Assembly (NCBI RefSeq): GCF_024585285.1
Contig: NZ_CP040755.1
Span: 4,030,001 to 4,094,000, forward strand
Direction: 5' to 3'
Source: Colwellia sp. M166
GTDB lineage: Bacteria > Pseudomonadota > Gammaproteobacteria > Enterobacterales > Alteromonadaceae
Length of the DNA stretch: 64,000 nt
The notes under the pieces were generated by a model that was not told the DNA's origin, searched no databases, and worked only from the letters and a program-made list of their open reading frames with translations. Positions 1 through 9,813 of this stretch are shown one piece after another (position 1 is the first letter of the stretch; every line of letters begins with the position of its first letter). The position numbers and the translations under genes were made by a program.

Positions 1-924
1 ATCCATTAATTTACCGCTAATATTTATCGGGTATGCTGCTTCAATTTCGCGAATACAGGTTGGGCTAGTGACATTGATTTCAGTGACTTTATCGCCGATG
101 ACATCTAAACCAACAAAGTATAAACCACGTTTTTTCAATTCTGGCGCTATCGTTTCAGCAATGAGTTTATCGCTAGCACTTAATGGACGAGCTTCACCGC
201 GACCACCAGCCGCTAAATTACCACGAGTTTCTCCTTGGGCAGGAATACGGGCTAAGCAATATGGCATTGGTTCACCATTGACGATTAAAATACGCTTATC
301 ACCGTCAACAATTTCAGGCATGTACTCTTGAACCATAGCATATTGTGTTGAATGAGCGGTTAAAGTTTCAAGAATAACCCCCACATTAGGATCATTTTCA
401 CCAATACGGAAAATAGACGAACCGCCCATACCATCTAATGGTTTAATAATAATATCTTTGTTTTCTTTATGAAACTCTCTAATTTTCTGATTGTTGCGTG
501 TGACTAACGTTTTTGGCGTTAATTCTGGAAACCAAGCAGTAAATAATTTTTCATTACAATCACGTAAACTTTGTGGTTTGTTAACAATGAGCGTTCCCGC
601 AACTTCTGCTCGTTCTAGCATATATGTGGCATAAATAAACTCAGTATCAAATGGCGGATCTTTACGCATTAATACCGCATCTAAATCAGCGACATTGATA
701 TCTTCACGTGCATCGAGTTCATACCAATGTTGTGGGTCATCAAATACTTTTACTTTCGCGGCAGTTGCTCGACAGACACCTTGTTCTAAATAGAGATCTT
801 GCATCTCCATGTAATAAATTTCATAACCACGCGCTTGCGCTTCAAGCATCATTGCCATTGAAGAGTCTTTTTTTACTTTGACCTCGGAAATAGGGTCCAT
901 TACAACGCCAATTTTTATGCTCAT
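1..924 (-). CDS. gshB: glutathione synthetase (3' end cut by window edge)
   Basis: ATP-grasp ligase that joins gamma-glutamylcysteine and glycine to make glutathione in the cytoplasm. The reverse-strand frame opens at ATG 922-924 with MSIKIGVVMDPI, the usual GshB start, and stays open to base 1. About 308 residues are visible against roughly 316 in E. coli, so only the last few residues are missing. Recognisable family segments include RKDPPFDTEFIYATYMLE, the ATP-grasp stretch IIKPLDGMGGSSIFR, and the C-terminal GLDVIGDKVTEINVTSPTC. It lies 50 bp downstream of rsmE on the same strand, the same rsmE-gshB order as in E. coli, so co-transcription is likely. Confidence 0.96.
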   Translation of the reverse strand, partial: MSIKIGVVMDPISEVKVKKDSSMAMMLEAQARGYEIYYMEMQDLYLEQGVCRATAAKVKVFDDPQHWYELDAREDINVADLDAVLMRKDPPFDTEFIYATYMLERAEVAGTLIVNKPQSLRDCNEKLFTAWFPELTPKTLVTRNNQKIREFHKENKDIIIKPLDGMGGSSIFRIGENDPNVGVILETLTAHSTQYAMVQEYMPEIVDGDKRILIVNGEPMPYCLARIPAQGETRGNLAAGGRGEARPLSASDKLIAETIAPELKKRGLYFVGLDVIGDKVTEINVTSPTCIREIEAAYPINISGKLMD

Positions 925-974
925 ATTTTTTCCTAATTGTCTTAATGTTTTGATAAGTGCTTTATGCCTTGAAG

Positions 975-1721
975 CTAGGTTAAGTCACCGTAGCGACATT
1001 GCAAGGCGGTGATTGCTGTTAAAGCCGCTGTTTCTGTTCTTAGTACACGAGGTCCAAGTAATACATCGTGAAAGCCTGCGCTATTAGCATTGGCAATTTC
1101 ATCGTCACTTAAACCACCCTCAGGACCTATCAGCAAGCGTACACGATTGTTCTCAATCGGCAGACTCATAATTGAATGCTGAGCTCGGGGATGTAAATTT
1201 AACTTTAAAGCTGAACTGTCTTGCTGTAACCAATCATCGAGATAAATCGGTGCTGCTACAATAGGGACCGCACATCGACCACTTTGTTCACAAGCACTGA
1301 TGACTATTTTTTGCCATTGCTCATGCTTTTTCTCTAAACGCTCACCGGTAAGCTTTACACCACAGCGTTCAGTAAAAATAGGGGTGATAGTATTCACACC
1401 CAACTCAACTGATTTTTGTAAGGTAAAGTCCATACGTTCACCGCGTGAAATACCTTGGCCTAAATGAATATTAAGCGGTGATTCATTCTCGACTTTATTT
1501 TTTGCAATAATTTCAATATCAGCACGTTTTTTACCGACATTACAAAGTTTTGCTTGGTATTCGTAATAGCTTTGCTGCTCTGCTATACCATTAAATAAAG
1601 TGATGTCGTCACCATCTTTAAGGCGTAATACTCGTACGGTATGGCCAAAAGCATCATCGTTTAATGCTTGCGTTTGACCGACTTCAAATGCCTGTGCTTG
1701 ATAAATACGAGGATTACGCAT
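975..1721 (-). CDS. rsmE: 16S rRNA m3U1498 methyltransferase RsmE
   Basis: SAM-dependent SPOUT methyltransferase that methylates N3 of U1498 in 16S rRNA. The 248-residue product is the family length. It starts MRNPRIYQ, has the N-terminal PUA-like part, and ends with the SPOUT knot signatures LLIGPEGGLSDDEI (about residues 197-210) and LGPRVLRTETAALTAI (about 222-237), which form the cofactor site. It is directly upstream of gshB on the same strand. No unusual features were seen. Confidence 0.96.
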   Translation of the reverse strand: MRNPRIYQAQAFEVGQTQALNDDAFGHTVRVLRLKDGDDITLFNGIAEQQSYYEYQAKLCNVGKKRADIEIIAKNKVENESPLNIHLGQGISRGERMDFTLQKSVELGVNTITPIFTERCGVKLTGERLEKKHEQWQKIVISACEQSGRCAVPIVAAPIYLDDWLQQDSSALKLNLHPRAQHSIMSLPIENNRVRLLIGPEGGLSDDEIANANSAGFHDVLLGPRVLRTETAALTAITALQCRYGDLT

Positions 1722-2153
1722 AAAAAGTTTCCATAGTGATCATTTGAGGTTGTTGGGTTAGCAATAATACAATTGATAAGGTTAGCCGTAATATTTTTTA
1801 AATTACTTACCGGCTATTGCTCTTAATATAGATTGTAAATAAGGGCAACTCATCGAGAATTCAATTGTTTAAAGAAAAATATTACATTATTTTGTCAACG
1901 GCTTATATTATAACTGTTAGGCGTTATTATTTTCACTGAGATCTGTTGCTATTATTTTTCGCTAGATAAGCTGGTGAGGGGAGGTTATTTTTAGCTTTAA
2001 TGCTGTGAATGTGATGTCAGCAATGACTTATCCTGCTTTATTTACCATCTAATGCTAGCTGTTGAGAGTGTATACGTCGAGTTTTACTAATGAAATAAGG
2101 AGTTAACAGGCCTTTTCAGTGGTATTAAAAGCCCGCTAATCCATTTTTATATA
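1722..2153. other. intergenic region, no gene recognised
   Basis: About 430 AT-rich bases between rsmE and the DoxX-like gene. No ORF of coding character, tRNA or clear intrinsic terminator was seen on either strand. It should contain the rsmE-gshB promoter, but no convincing -35/-10 pair stands out. Confidence 0.5.
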
Positions 2154-2570
2154 TTACTTATCTATAGTGAACTTAGTATCTTGATCACGTAATAAGTATA
2201 GGGCAAAACATGCTGCCCACATTGGCCATGCAGCAAAAAATAACAAATGCTTAAAGCCATCTAAATATTGTGCGTAAGCTGATAATGTTGAACCACCGTG
2301 TATTAAAAAGATAAGACCGTATGAGATACGCTTTTTAAAACCAAAGAGAAATGCGAAAACTAATACCAGTTGTAATGCACCTAATACGTAGATAATGGTT
2401 TCACTTGAACCACCTAAACCATAGAATTTTTCAAAAATGCGTGTGCCGTGACCAGGATTAACAAATTTGTCCAGTGTCCACATGAACATAACAACAAAAA
2501 CACCTAGTCGCAGTGATAGTAATGACCACTGCAAACGATTTTCTACATCCGACGATAATGGTTGAGCCAT
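2154..2570 (-). CDS. DoxX-like small integral membrane protein
   Basis: 138-residue protein with four predicted membrane helices (about residues 17-35, 58-78, 83-100 and 106-126). The arrangement resembles the DoxX/DoxD-like superfamily, with a charged start, a conserved glycine-rich YVLGALQLVLVFAFLFG helix and a GFKKR loop. The biochemical role of such stand-alone members is not settled. It is isolated, with about 430 bp before the rsmE gene and 290 bp to the kinase gene. The family assignment rests on topology and overall style, so it is moderate. Confidence 0.6.
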   Translation of the reverse strand: MAQPLSSDVENRLQWSLLSLRLGVFVVMFMWTLDKFVNPGHGTRIFEKFYGLGGSSETIIYVLGALQLVLVFAFLFGFKKRISYGLIFLIHGGSTLSAYAQYLDGFKHLLFFAAWPMWAACFALYLLRDQDTKFTIDK

Positions 2571-2862
2571 AAAAGTTCCTTGAAATATTAATAATTGATA
2601 AAAACTAATTTAATAGACCACCGAACTCAGTTTTTCTTACAAAATTTAATGATTTGTTTTTTATTACTTAAGATTTTATCTGTATCAGTTTGGTTATTGA
2701 ATAGGGTTTTAGTTGTTATGCTTTGCCCTCAAATGGCGTCATAGCAGGGTATTTAAACAAAGCTTAGCTATTGTTATAGCAATTAGCATTTATTTAATTT
2801 AAGTTATGGTTTGTTTAAAAACAGGCCTTAATATCAATAGCTGATTGTTATCGGAGTTAAGT

Positions 2863-5511
2863 TCAAATTAGATGAATTTGAAAGTCTTGTACTTTTGTCT
2901 CGTTATTCTGGCTTCGATAATATTCAATAAATTTTAAAGCACTCTGCTTGATATCTTGTTGATGCAATTTTGGGTGTTTTTCTGCAATTAAGATCGCTTG
3001 CTTAAACATTTTTTCAGCTGAGGTTATTTTATTATTGTTAATATCAATACTCGCGAGGTTAAGATAAATAGTAATCGAGCTTGGATGGTTTTGGTATTCA
3101 TTGCTATTATCTCTTATTGCCAAAATTTTCAGATATAGCTTTCTTGCCTTATCATGCTGTTGCTGAGAAAGATAAACATTAGCGAGTGTTTGTAAAGAAC
3201 TGAGCGTATCAGGATGCGCTTCACCGAGCTTGTTTGTATTCGTATTAACGGTACTTAATGCTAACGCTAATGCTTCTTCAAGCTTGCTTGCTCCTCCGGT
3301 TTTATTGAGTAATTTAGCCAGTTTTTTTTGTGTTTGCAGTGTTTCAATATGGGTGCTGCCCAAGTGTTCTTGACGCTTTTTCAATACCTTTCTGAATAAA
3401 GTCTCTGCAGGTGTTAATTGACCTAAGCCCTTATAGACATCAGCTAAGTTGTGCATAGAACGTAGTACTTCATGGTGATTTTCGCCTAAAACAACTGTCG
3501 CTATTTCAATATGTTGTTTAATAATAGGTAAGGCTTGTTGGTATTGTCCCATGGTTTGTAATACCGAACCAATAAGACTCAAGATGCTAAAACTTGCCGG
3601 GTGTTTTTCGCCTTTGGTTTTAACCAATAAGTGATAGGCATTGCGATAATATTCATTGGCTTTGTCATACTCTCCTAACCAGTGATAAACAATCCCGATG
3701 TTTTTCAGGGTGGCGATAGTATCAATATGCTCTTCGCCCAGCGTTTTTAAACGTTCTAGGTAAACTTCTTCAAATAAGGTTTTTGCGGCGTGATGATCGC
3801 CTTGCATGTTTAAATACCCAGCGAGGTTACTCATGATACCCAATGTGTGCGGCGCATTATCACCATATAGTTCTTTACTAAGTGCTAGCGACTGATAAAT
3901 AATCGTCAGTGATTTTTTGTGCTCAAACTGTACTGCGTACAAACGAGTAAGCTGTATTAGCAAGTTTAAATAGGCTGGCGAATGCGTTAATGCTTGTTGC
4001 TGAAATAACGACATAGCGCCATGTAAGTGTTGTTCGGCAGGTAAGAGCATGCCTAACTCTAAATAGATATTACCGATCACACTGCGAATAATCGCTTCAG
4101 AGTCTGGATGCTGCTTCAATGAATGTTCCGTATTGTTAAGCGCTGTACTGGTTTTGTCTAACACCTCTCTAACAAGTACGTTTTGGCCCTTTTCTTTGTT
4201 GGGATCTAATTCGTTAAACATATCAGTAAAGAATGATAAGGTAAGTGCTGAGCGATCTCGCTCTTTGGTTAACTGAATCGACTGTAGCCATAAGGTTGTG
4301 CTAAAGCTAACAATAGCGCTAAAAAGTAATAAAGAAGTTAGGCTAATGGTTTTATTGCGCTTAAATAGTTTTACTAACTTTAATGACCGTGGACTAACTC
4401 TTGCGGTAACGAGTTGGCAGTTAAGAAAATTATTAATATCATCAGCAAATTGGCTTGCAGATTGATACCTTAAAGTGGCTGATTTTTCTAAGGCCTTGTT
4501 GATAATCGCATCAATATCCCCGCAGAGTTGGCTTGCTGTTATTTTGTTTGTCGAATCGGCTGTTGATGCCGCTTTTAGGGCCACACTGGCGAGCAAAGGC
4601 TCGACATTCATAAGCAAATTTTTTGACTCGGTAAGATTTTTATTATTTAAATCGAAAGGTCTTTGCTGAGTAAGCATTTCAAAAAGTACAACACCTAAAG
4701 CGTAAATGTCAGCCATGATCGACACTGGCTCACACCTTATTTGTTCAGGGCTTGAATAAGCTAAGCTATAAGCGTGGGTGGGTAAGGGGTTTTCTTCGTT
4801 ATCACCGCTACTTTGTTGAACAATTAATTTCGAAATACCAAAGTCGAGTAACTTCACCTCGCCAGTTGCTGTAATTAATATATTTGAAGGTTTTAAATCA
4901 CAGTGAATGATAAGGTTTTGATGTGCATATTGCACGACGTGGCAAACTTTTTTAAATAGTGTTAGTCGTGCTTTTAATGACAAATTGTTGTTATGGCAAT
5001 AGCTATTGATGGGCTCGCCTTTAACGTATTCCATCACCAAATAAGGCATATTATTATCTAAAGTACCGCCATCTAACAACCGAGAAATGTTTGCATGCTG
5101 TAAATTAGCCAGTATCTGCCGTTCGGTGCGAAAAGCGTTTTGGGTTTGTTTGTCGGCAAGTTGTGTATTAATAAGTTTGATAGCTACTTGTTGTTGATAC
5201 TGTTGGTCGGCACGCTCAGCTAAAAACACGCTGCCCATACCACCTTTAGCTAAAGATTTAATGACGCGATAATTGCCAATGTTTTGGCCAATGAGGCTCT
5301 CTTGTAACGTAAAAAAATTAGCCGCGGTTTTCGAGATCACATCATAAATTTTGGTGGCGTTGTTTTGATTATCTAATAGTGATTTTACTTTATGAAATAG
5401 CTCGGTATCTGTACCACACGCTTGCGTAATATAGGCTGATTGTTGTGCTTTAGGCAGCTTGATAGCTTGATTGAAAATATCCTCTATTAAACGCCATGTT
5501 ATTTTATCCAT
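2863..5511 (-). CDS. membrane-anchored Ser/Thr protein kinase with TPR repeats
   Basis: 882-residue Hanks-type kinase. The kinase domain spans about residues 81-365. The glycine loop is AKGGMGSVFLAER, the ATP-binding lysine is K112 in VAIKLI, the catalytic loop is HCDLKPSN (D205, with HCD in place of HRD), the metal site is DFG 223-225, and SPEQ stands for APE. One membrane helix follows at about 391-409, then a long C-terminal region of tetratricopeptide repeats (about 470-870). This layout places the kinase in the cytoplasm and the TPR sensor outside. It is divergent from an ECF sigma factor gene 123 bp away. Such kinase-sigma pairs are common in this order and suggest a shared signalling unit; substrates are unknown. 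Confidence 0.9.
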   Translation of the reverse strand: MDKITWRLIEDIFNQAIKLPKAQQSAYITQACGTDTELFHKVKSLLDNQNNATKIYDVISKTAANFFTLQESLIGQNIGNYRVIKSLAKGGMGSVFLAERADQQYQQQVAIKLINTQLADKQTQNAFRTERQILANLQHANISRLLDGGTLDNNMPYLVMEYVKGEPINSYCHNNNLSLKARLTLFKKVCHVVQYAHQNLIIHCDLKPSNILITATGEVKLLDFGISKLIVQQSSGDNEENPLPTHAYSLAYSSPEQIRCEPVSIMADIYALGVVLFEMLTQQRPFDLNNKNLTESKNLLMNVEPLLASVALKAASTADSTNKITASQLCGDIDAIINKALEKSATLRYQSASQFADDINNFLNCQLVTARVSPRSLKLVKLFKRNKTISLTSLLLFSAIVSFSTTLWLQSIQLTKERDRSALTLSFFTDMFNELDPNKEKGQNVLVREVLDKTSTALNNTEHSLKQHPDSEAIIRSVIGNIYLELGMLLPAEQHLHGAMSLFQQQALTHSPAYLNLLIQLTRLYAVQFEHKKSLTIIYQSLALSKELYGDNAPHTLGIMSNLAGYLNMQGDHHAAKTLFEEVYLERLKTLGEEHIDTIATLKNIGIVYHWLGEYDKANEYYRNAYHLLVKTKGEKHPASFSILSLIGSVLQTMGQYQQALPIIKQHIEIATVVLGENHHEVLRSMHNLADVYKGLGQLTPAETLFRKVLKKRQEHLGSTHIETLQTQKKLAKLLNKTGGASKLEEALALALSTVNTNTNKLGEAHPDTLSSLQTLANVYLSQQQHDKARKLYLKILAIRDNSNEYQNHPSSITIYLNLASIDINNNKITSAEKMFKQAILIAEKHPKLHQQDIKQSALKFIEYYRSQNNETKVQDFQIHLI

Positions 5512-5578
5512 AACCTTAATTTATCCCTGTATTTTCATTTATCTTTTGCTATGTCTTTTGTTATGCGCCGGCGAAAAA

Positions 5579-5607
5579 TTGAAATTACGGTATACTGGTT
5601 AAATACT
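5579..5607 (+). promoter_or_regulatory. sigma-70 type promoter of the ECF sigma gene
   Basis: TTGAAA (5579-5584), a 17-bp spacer and AATACT (5602-5607) lie 27 bp before the ATG of the sigma factor gene. The hexamers match the sigma-70 consensus well in sequence and spacing. This is inferred from sequence only. Confidence 0.55.
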
Positions 5608-5634
5608 AGACGAAAAACATGATTGTGAAAGTTT

Positions 5635-6198
5635 ATGAATAGAGATAATTCAGCTGAAATCACTCGTTTGCTAAGAGATTGGCAAGCAGGTGAGAAACAT
5701 GCTTTGGATAAAGTAAGTGAGTTTGTCAGTCATGAATTGCATCGTTTAGCAGCAAAGCAAATGAGTAAAGAGGGTAGAGGCCATACATTACAAGCCACAG
5801 CATTAGTAAATGAAGCTTTTCTTGAGCTTATGCATGTGAAAGTGAATTATCATGACCGTATTCATTTCTTCAACTTAGCTAGCCGTATTATGCGTAGAAT
5901 TCTTGTTGATTATGCCAAAATGAAAAAAGCAACCAAACGAGGCGATGGTGCTAAGTTGCTAACCCTCCATGAGCATCAACAACCCAGCTACTTCTCTGAC
6001 GATATGATTGAGTTAGACGAAGCACTTAGTTCTTTGGCCATGTTTGATCAACGCAAGGCTGATATATTACATTTGCAGTTTTTTGCTGGCTTAAAAACTC
6101 AAGAAATAGCTGACCTGTTTGAGATCTCTAAAAAAACAGTTGAAAGAAATGCCCAATTAGCCAAAGCATGGCTAAGCCACACACTAACCCTTCATTAA
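5635..6198 (+). CDS. ECF-family RNA polymerase sigma factor
   Basis: 187-residue sigma factor of the ECF subgroup often found beside Ser/Thr kinases (TIGR02999-like). Region 2 includes HTLQATALVNEAFLEL and HFFNLASRIMRRILVDYA. Region 4 carries the helix-turn-helix LKTQEIADLFEISKKTVERNAQLAKAWL split over about residues 150-177. No anti-sigma gene is visible. The divergent kinase gene (2863-5511) is the likely regulator or partner, an inference from context. The start is the first ATG after the predicted promoter. Confidence 0.9.
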   Translation: MNRDNSAEITRLLRDWQAGEKHALDKVSEFVSHELHRLAAKQMSKEGRGHTLQATALVNEAFLELMHVKVNYHDRIHFFNLASRIMRRILVDYAKMKKATKRGDGAKLLTLHEHQQPSYFSDDMIELDEALSSLAMFDQRKADILHLQFFAGLKTQEIADLFEISKKTVERNAQLAKAWLSHTLTLH

Positions 6199-6254
6199 TA
6201 CTTCGCTATTTCCCACATCCGTCAAGTACGCTAATGTTACGTGAGCAAGTCATA

Positions 6255-6306
6255 ATACCAATTTTACTAAGTTTCTGAGTGGGAACAAACTTAATAAACT
6301 TGGTAT
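6255..6306. repeat. 52-bp imperfect palindromic repeat, copy A
   Basis: Begins ATACCAATTTTACTAAGTTT and ends AAACTTAATAAACTTGGTAT. The two ends form an imperfect inverted repeat. A second near-identical copy lies at 7350-7401, so the universal stress protein gene is bracketed by the pair in the same orientation. The second half resembles the tail of another intergenic repeat near 47645-47682. It is a REP/MITE-like non-coding element, with function unknown. Confidence 0.8.
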
Positions 6307-6404
6307 AACTCCAACGCTAGAAAATTAAATGTCGCATATAGAGCTGGTTTTTCGCTTCTATAGATAGTAACGATAAAATGCAGACACCTTTAAGGAAGAT
6401 AGCG

Positions 6405-7328
6405 ATGAATAGTATTTTTAAGCATATATTGGTGATTGAAAGCTCAAGTGATACTAATAACTTTGTTTTACAACGTGCGGTTGATGTAGCCAAACAGAAC
6501 CATGTTAAAATAACGGTATTTAGGTCTTTTTATAAAGAAGTGCATGACAAAAAATTTGATAGTGGCTTGCCAGATGACTTATCACTATTTGTTTTACAGC
6601 AACAGCAATTGATTTGTGAAAAGTTTAATCGCTTGACTGATGAAGACCTAGATTTAGACATTATCATTTCATGGCAAGCGCCAGCGGTAACATCTATCGC
6701 TGCAATTATTAACGCTAATAAAATATCTTTAGTGATGAGGCTTTTTCATAAAGAAAACCATCTCCTTGATTTGTTCACTTTATCAGTTGAGCGTTACTTA
6801 ACTCGACATTGCGAGTTACCGGTTTGGCTGGTAAAAAATAATGCACAATTACCTGAATATAAAATTCTTGCCTGTTTGGATATTGATGATGACACTGAAA
6901 CCAATAAAGCATTGAATCATACTATTTTGGATGCTAGCGAGCAGTTAATACCGTTGAAGTCAGCCGAATTACATATCTTGGATTGTTATTATGGTGAGTC
7001 AGCTTCTATCGCAATAAACTATGATGCAGACTCTGGTTTTAGGGAAGGGGTTTCGGTGAAGCGTCAACACATGAAAACAATTAATAAGTATGTTGCTGCT
7101 CACGCAAATATCAATGGTACTGTTCACCTAAATGAGTCAATGCCTGATGATGATATACCGCAAACTGCTGATGAGCTTCATGTCGGTTTAACAATTATTG
7201 GTAATTGTAAACATGATCATTTCTTCAATAGAATGCTCGGCGATAGTTCGCAGTTTTTAACTGATAAAATCTCTAGTGATATACTTGTGATCAAACCCGA
7301 TAGTGAAAATATGATGTTGGCTATGTAG
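6405..7328 (+). CDS. tandem universal stress protein (UspE-like)
   Basis: About 307 residues from ATG 6405, made of two consecutive UspA-type domains, as in UspE. The first begins FKHILVIESSSDTNNFVLQR. The second begins near YKILACLDIDDDTETN and ends with SSDILVIKP, the typical last strand. An upstream in-frame ATG at 6378 exists, but 6405 is preceded by an AAGGAAG ribosome-binding site and opens with the family start, so I chose it. Usp proteins bind nucleotides and support survival under stress; the exact role here is unknown. A 52-bp repeat stands on each side. Confidence 0.85.
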   Translation: MNSIFKHILVIESSSDTNNFVLQRAVDVAKQNHVKITVFRSFYKEVHDKKFDSGLPDDLSLFVLQQQQLICEKFNRLTDEDLDLDIIISWQAPAVTSIAAIINANKISLVMRLFHKENHLLDLFTLSVERYLTRHCELPVWLVKNNAQLPEYKILACLDIDDDTETNKALNHTILDASEQLIPLKSAELHILDCYYGESASIAINYDADSGFREGVSVKRQHMKTINKYVAAHANINGTVHLNESMPDDDIPQTADELHVGLTIIGNCKHDHFFNRMLGDSSQFLTDKISSDILVIKPDSENMMLAM

Positions 7329-7349
7329 TGCGAATGTTTATATAGATTA

Positions 7350-7401
7350 ATACCAGTTTTACTAAGTTTCTGAGGGGGAACAAACTTAATAAACTTGGTA
7401 T
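7350..7401. repeat. 52-bp imperfect palindromic repeat, copy B
   Basis: Second copy of the element at 6255-6306, differing at only a few positions (for example CCAG for CCAA and GAGGGGG for GAGTGGG). It lies 21 bp after the universal stress protein stop codon and just before the shared terminator, so it would be transcribed and could fold as a 3' hairpin. Confidence 0.8.
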
Positions 7402-7430
7402 GAGGCTGTTTTATCTCGATTATTTGTTAT

Positions 7431-7460
7431 AAAAAAACCGCTCAATGAGCGGTTTTTTTA
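7431..7460. terminator. bidirectional intrinsic terminator
   Basis: AAAAAAACCGCTCA followed by TGAGCGGTTTTTTTA forms a GC-rich 7-bp stem flanked by A and T runs. It serves both the universal stress protein gene on + and metK on -. Confidence 0.92.
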
Positions 7461-7492
7461 TGCTTAATATTAATGCTATTTGGCGATATTTA

Positions 7493-8680
7493 TTAGATAC
7501 CAGCAGATAAACGTAGCGCTTCTGCTTTATCGGTTTTTTCCCAACTAAATGCTGTGAAAGTATCATCACCGACGGTCATTTCGAAAGGTTCGCGACCAAA
7601 GTGACCGTAAGCTGCCGTTTGTTTATACATTGGGTGCAGCAAATCTAACATTTTAGTGATGCCGTATGGGCGTAAGTCAAAATGCTCACGCACAAGCTCA
7701 ACTAAACGCTGTTCAGAGACTTTGCCAGTGCCAAAGGCATCAACAGAGATTGAAGTAGGCTCAGCAACGCCGATAGCGTATGAAATTTGAATTTCACAAC
7801 GATCAGCTAAACCAGCCGCAACAATATTTTTTGCAACATAACGACCAGCGTATGCCGCACTGCGATCAACTTTTGATGGATCTTTACCTGAGAATGCCCC
7901 ACCACCATGACGAGCCATGCCGCCATAGGTATCAACAATAATCTTACGACCGGTTAAGCCACAATCGCCCACTGGGCCACCGATAACGAAACGACCCGTT
8001 GGATTAATATGGTATTTTGTCTCTTTAGTTAACAACTCTGCAGGCAAAACATGCTTAATAATGTTTTCCATTACCGCATCATGTAAGTCTTCTTGTTTGA
8101 TATCAGGATTATGCTGAGTTGAAAGCACAACAGTATCAATAGCGACAGGCTTGTTATCTTCATAGATAAAGGTTACTTGGCTTTTTGCATCAGGACGTAA
8201 CCAAGGTAAAATACCTGATTTACGTGCTTCAGCTTGACGCTCAACCAAACGATGAGAATAGTATAATGGTGCAGGCATTAAAGTTTCGGTTTCATTGGTG
8301 GCGTAACCAAACATTAAACCTTGGTCACCAGCGCCCTGATCTTCAGGCTTTACGCGATCAACACCTTGAGCTATTTCTGGAGATTGTTGGCCAATTAAAT
8401 TCATGATGCCACATGTTTCACCATCAAAGCCAACATCAGAAGAGGTGTAGCCAATTTCTGAAATAACATCACGGGTAATTCTTTCTAAATCTACCCATGC
8501 AGACGTAGTAACTTCACCTGAAATAATGGCAACACCAGTTTTTACCATGGTTTCACAAGCAACACGTGCATGCTTATCTTTGGCAATAATAGCATCTAAA
8601 ACCGCATCAGAAATTTGATCGGCAATTTTATCCGGATGTCCTTCTGATACTGACTCAGAAGTAAAAAGGTGTGTAGACAT
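7493..8680 (-). CDS. metK: S-adenosylmethionine synthetase
   Basis: Makes S-adenosylmethionine from methionine and ATP as a cytoplasmic homotetramer. 395 residues, family length. Signatures are [19 protein letters not shown] at the start, [16 protein letters not shown] (about residues 117-132), the P-loop-like [19 protein letters not shown], and [11 protein letters not shown] close to the end. It is a single-gene unit ending at the shared hairpin terminator. No SAM riboswitch was recognised in the short leader (8681-8862). Confidence 0.98.
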   Translation of the reverse strand: MSTHLFTSESVSEGHPDKIADQISDAVLDAIIAKDKHARVACETMVKTGVAIISGEVTTSAWVDLERITRDVISEIGYTSSDVGFDGETCGIMNLIGQQSPEIAQGVDRVKPEDQGAGDQGLMFGYATNETETLMPAPLYYSHRLVERQAEARKSGILPWLRPDAKSQVTFIYEDNKPVAIDTVVLSTQHNPDIKQEDLHDAVMENIIKHVLPAELLTKETKYHINPTGRFVIGGPVGDCGLTGRKIIVDTYGGMARHGGGAFSGKDPSKVDRSAAYAGRYVAKNIVAAGLADRCEIQISYAIGVAEPTSISVDAFGTGKVSEQRLVELVREHFDLRPYGITKMLDLLHPMYKQTAAYGHFGREPFEMTVGDDTFTAFSWEKTDKAEALRLSAGI

Positions 8681-8862
8681 AAACCCTCGTAAAAATTAAT
8701 TGAAAAACAAAAATTGCTTTAATGGCGATATTCTAACTGTTTACCTATCGCTTTTCTAGAGTTTTTTACGCCTAGATGGCTAAACGTCTTTGAGCTATAT
8801 CAAAACTTATTCCTATATCTCAAAAAATATTACTTTTTGTTCATGTTGTGGCGCTAAATTTT

Positions 8863-9717
8863 TTAGGGATAGTGTTTTAATTGTAATGGACGTTGCCAAA
8901 TGTGGCTGAAAAGCGCTTGCTGTGGTGCACTATGTTTAGAGCTATAAAAGCTTGTTGTACCTAAGTCATTACTGTTATTCATTAGCTGGTGTAATGCTAA
9001 TTGTCGTTGCAACTGCTCAGTGACGGGTTGTGCTGTCTCCATAATGAGTACACCGTCACCACATATTTCACTAATTAAGCTTTTGACTAACGGATAATGC
9101 GTGCAACCTAAGACAATAGTATCAACACCTTGGGTTATAAGCGGCAGCAAATAAGCGCTCAACATCAGTTTGCATTCAACAGAGTTTTTTTTATCTTGCT
9201 CAATAAGCTCAACTAAACCTGGACAGGGCTGAATCGTGACTTCACTGTTATTACGATATTGCGCCACTAAGGTGAGAAAACGCTGATTTTCTGCCGTTGC
9301 TTTCGTGACCAGAATAGCGACTTTCTTGTTTTTACTAAAGTTTGCTGCTGGCTTTATCGCGGGCTCTACGCCAATGACCGGAATCGAAATGTGTTTACGT
9401 AACTGATCTATGGCATTAACGGTCGCGGTATTACAAGCAACAACAATAGCTTTAACTTTACGTTCAATAAACCATTGAGCAATCTCGTTAACTCGCTGTT
9501 GAATAAATTGTGTCGACTTTTCACCGTAGGGGGCATTCAAGGTATCCGCCACATAAAGTAAGTTCTCATGAGGGAGTTGCTGTTGAATACATTGCGTAAT
9601 AGATAAACCGCCAACACCCGAATCAAAAATACCGATAGGGTCAGCACGATTAACTTGCTGCAGACTGTCTCGCTTTGAAATCGCTATCTTGGTATGGGTT
9701 TTATTTTGCGGGGGCAT
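8863..9717 (-). CDS. murI: glutamate racemase
   Basis: Converts L- to D-glutamate for peptidoglycan precursors. 284 residues. IGIFDSGVGGLS (D32, S33) precedes the two catalytic cysteines: C95 in VVACNTATVNA and C205 in VLGCTHYPL. An N-terminal extension of about 25 polar residues precedes the family core, and the first ATG is used. Its 5' side faces the 118-bp repeat array and 6S RNA gene. Confidence 0.96.
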   Translation of the reverse strand: MPPQNKTHTKIAISKRDSLQQVNRADPIGIFDSGVGGLSITQCIQQQLPHENLLYVADTLNAPYGEKSTQFIQQRVNEIAQWFIERKVKAIVVACNTATVNAIDQLRKHISIPVIGVEPAIKPAANFSKNKKVAILVTKATAENQRFLTLVAQYRNNSEVTIQPCPGLVELIEQDKKNSVECKLMLSAYLLPLITQGVDTIVLGCTHYPLVKSLISEICGDGVLIMETAQPVTEQLQRQLALHQLMNNSNDLGTTSFYSSKHSAPQQALFSHIWQRPLQLKHYP

Positions 9718-9813
9718 TAAATAACTACGGCTTAGAGTGAACAGAAAACAATATTGTTAAGTATATTATTAACCGGCAAATGAGATCTATATATTTTTCT
9801 AGCAGACACAGGG

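Noticed and set aside
8681-8862. SAM riboswitch before metK
   Set aside because: The 180-bp leader has no recognisable SAM aptamer or terminator structure.
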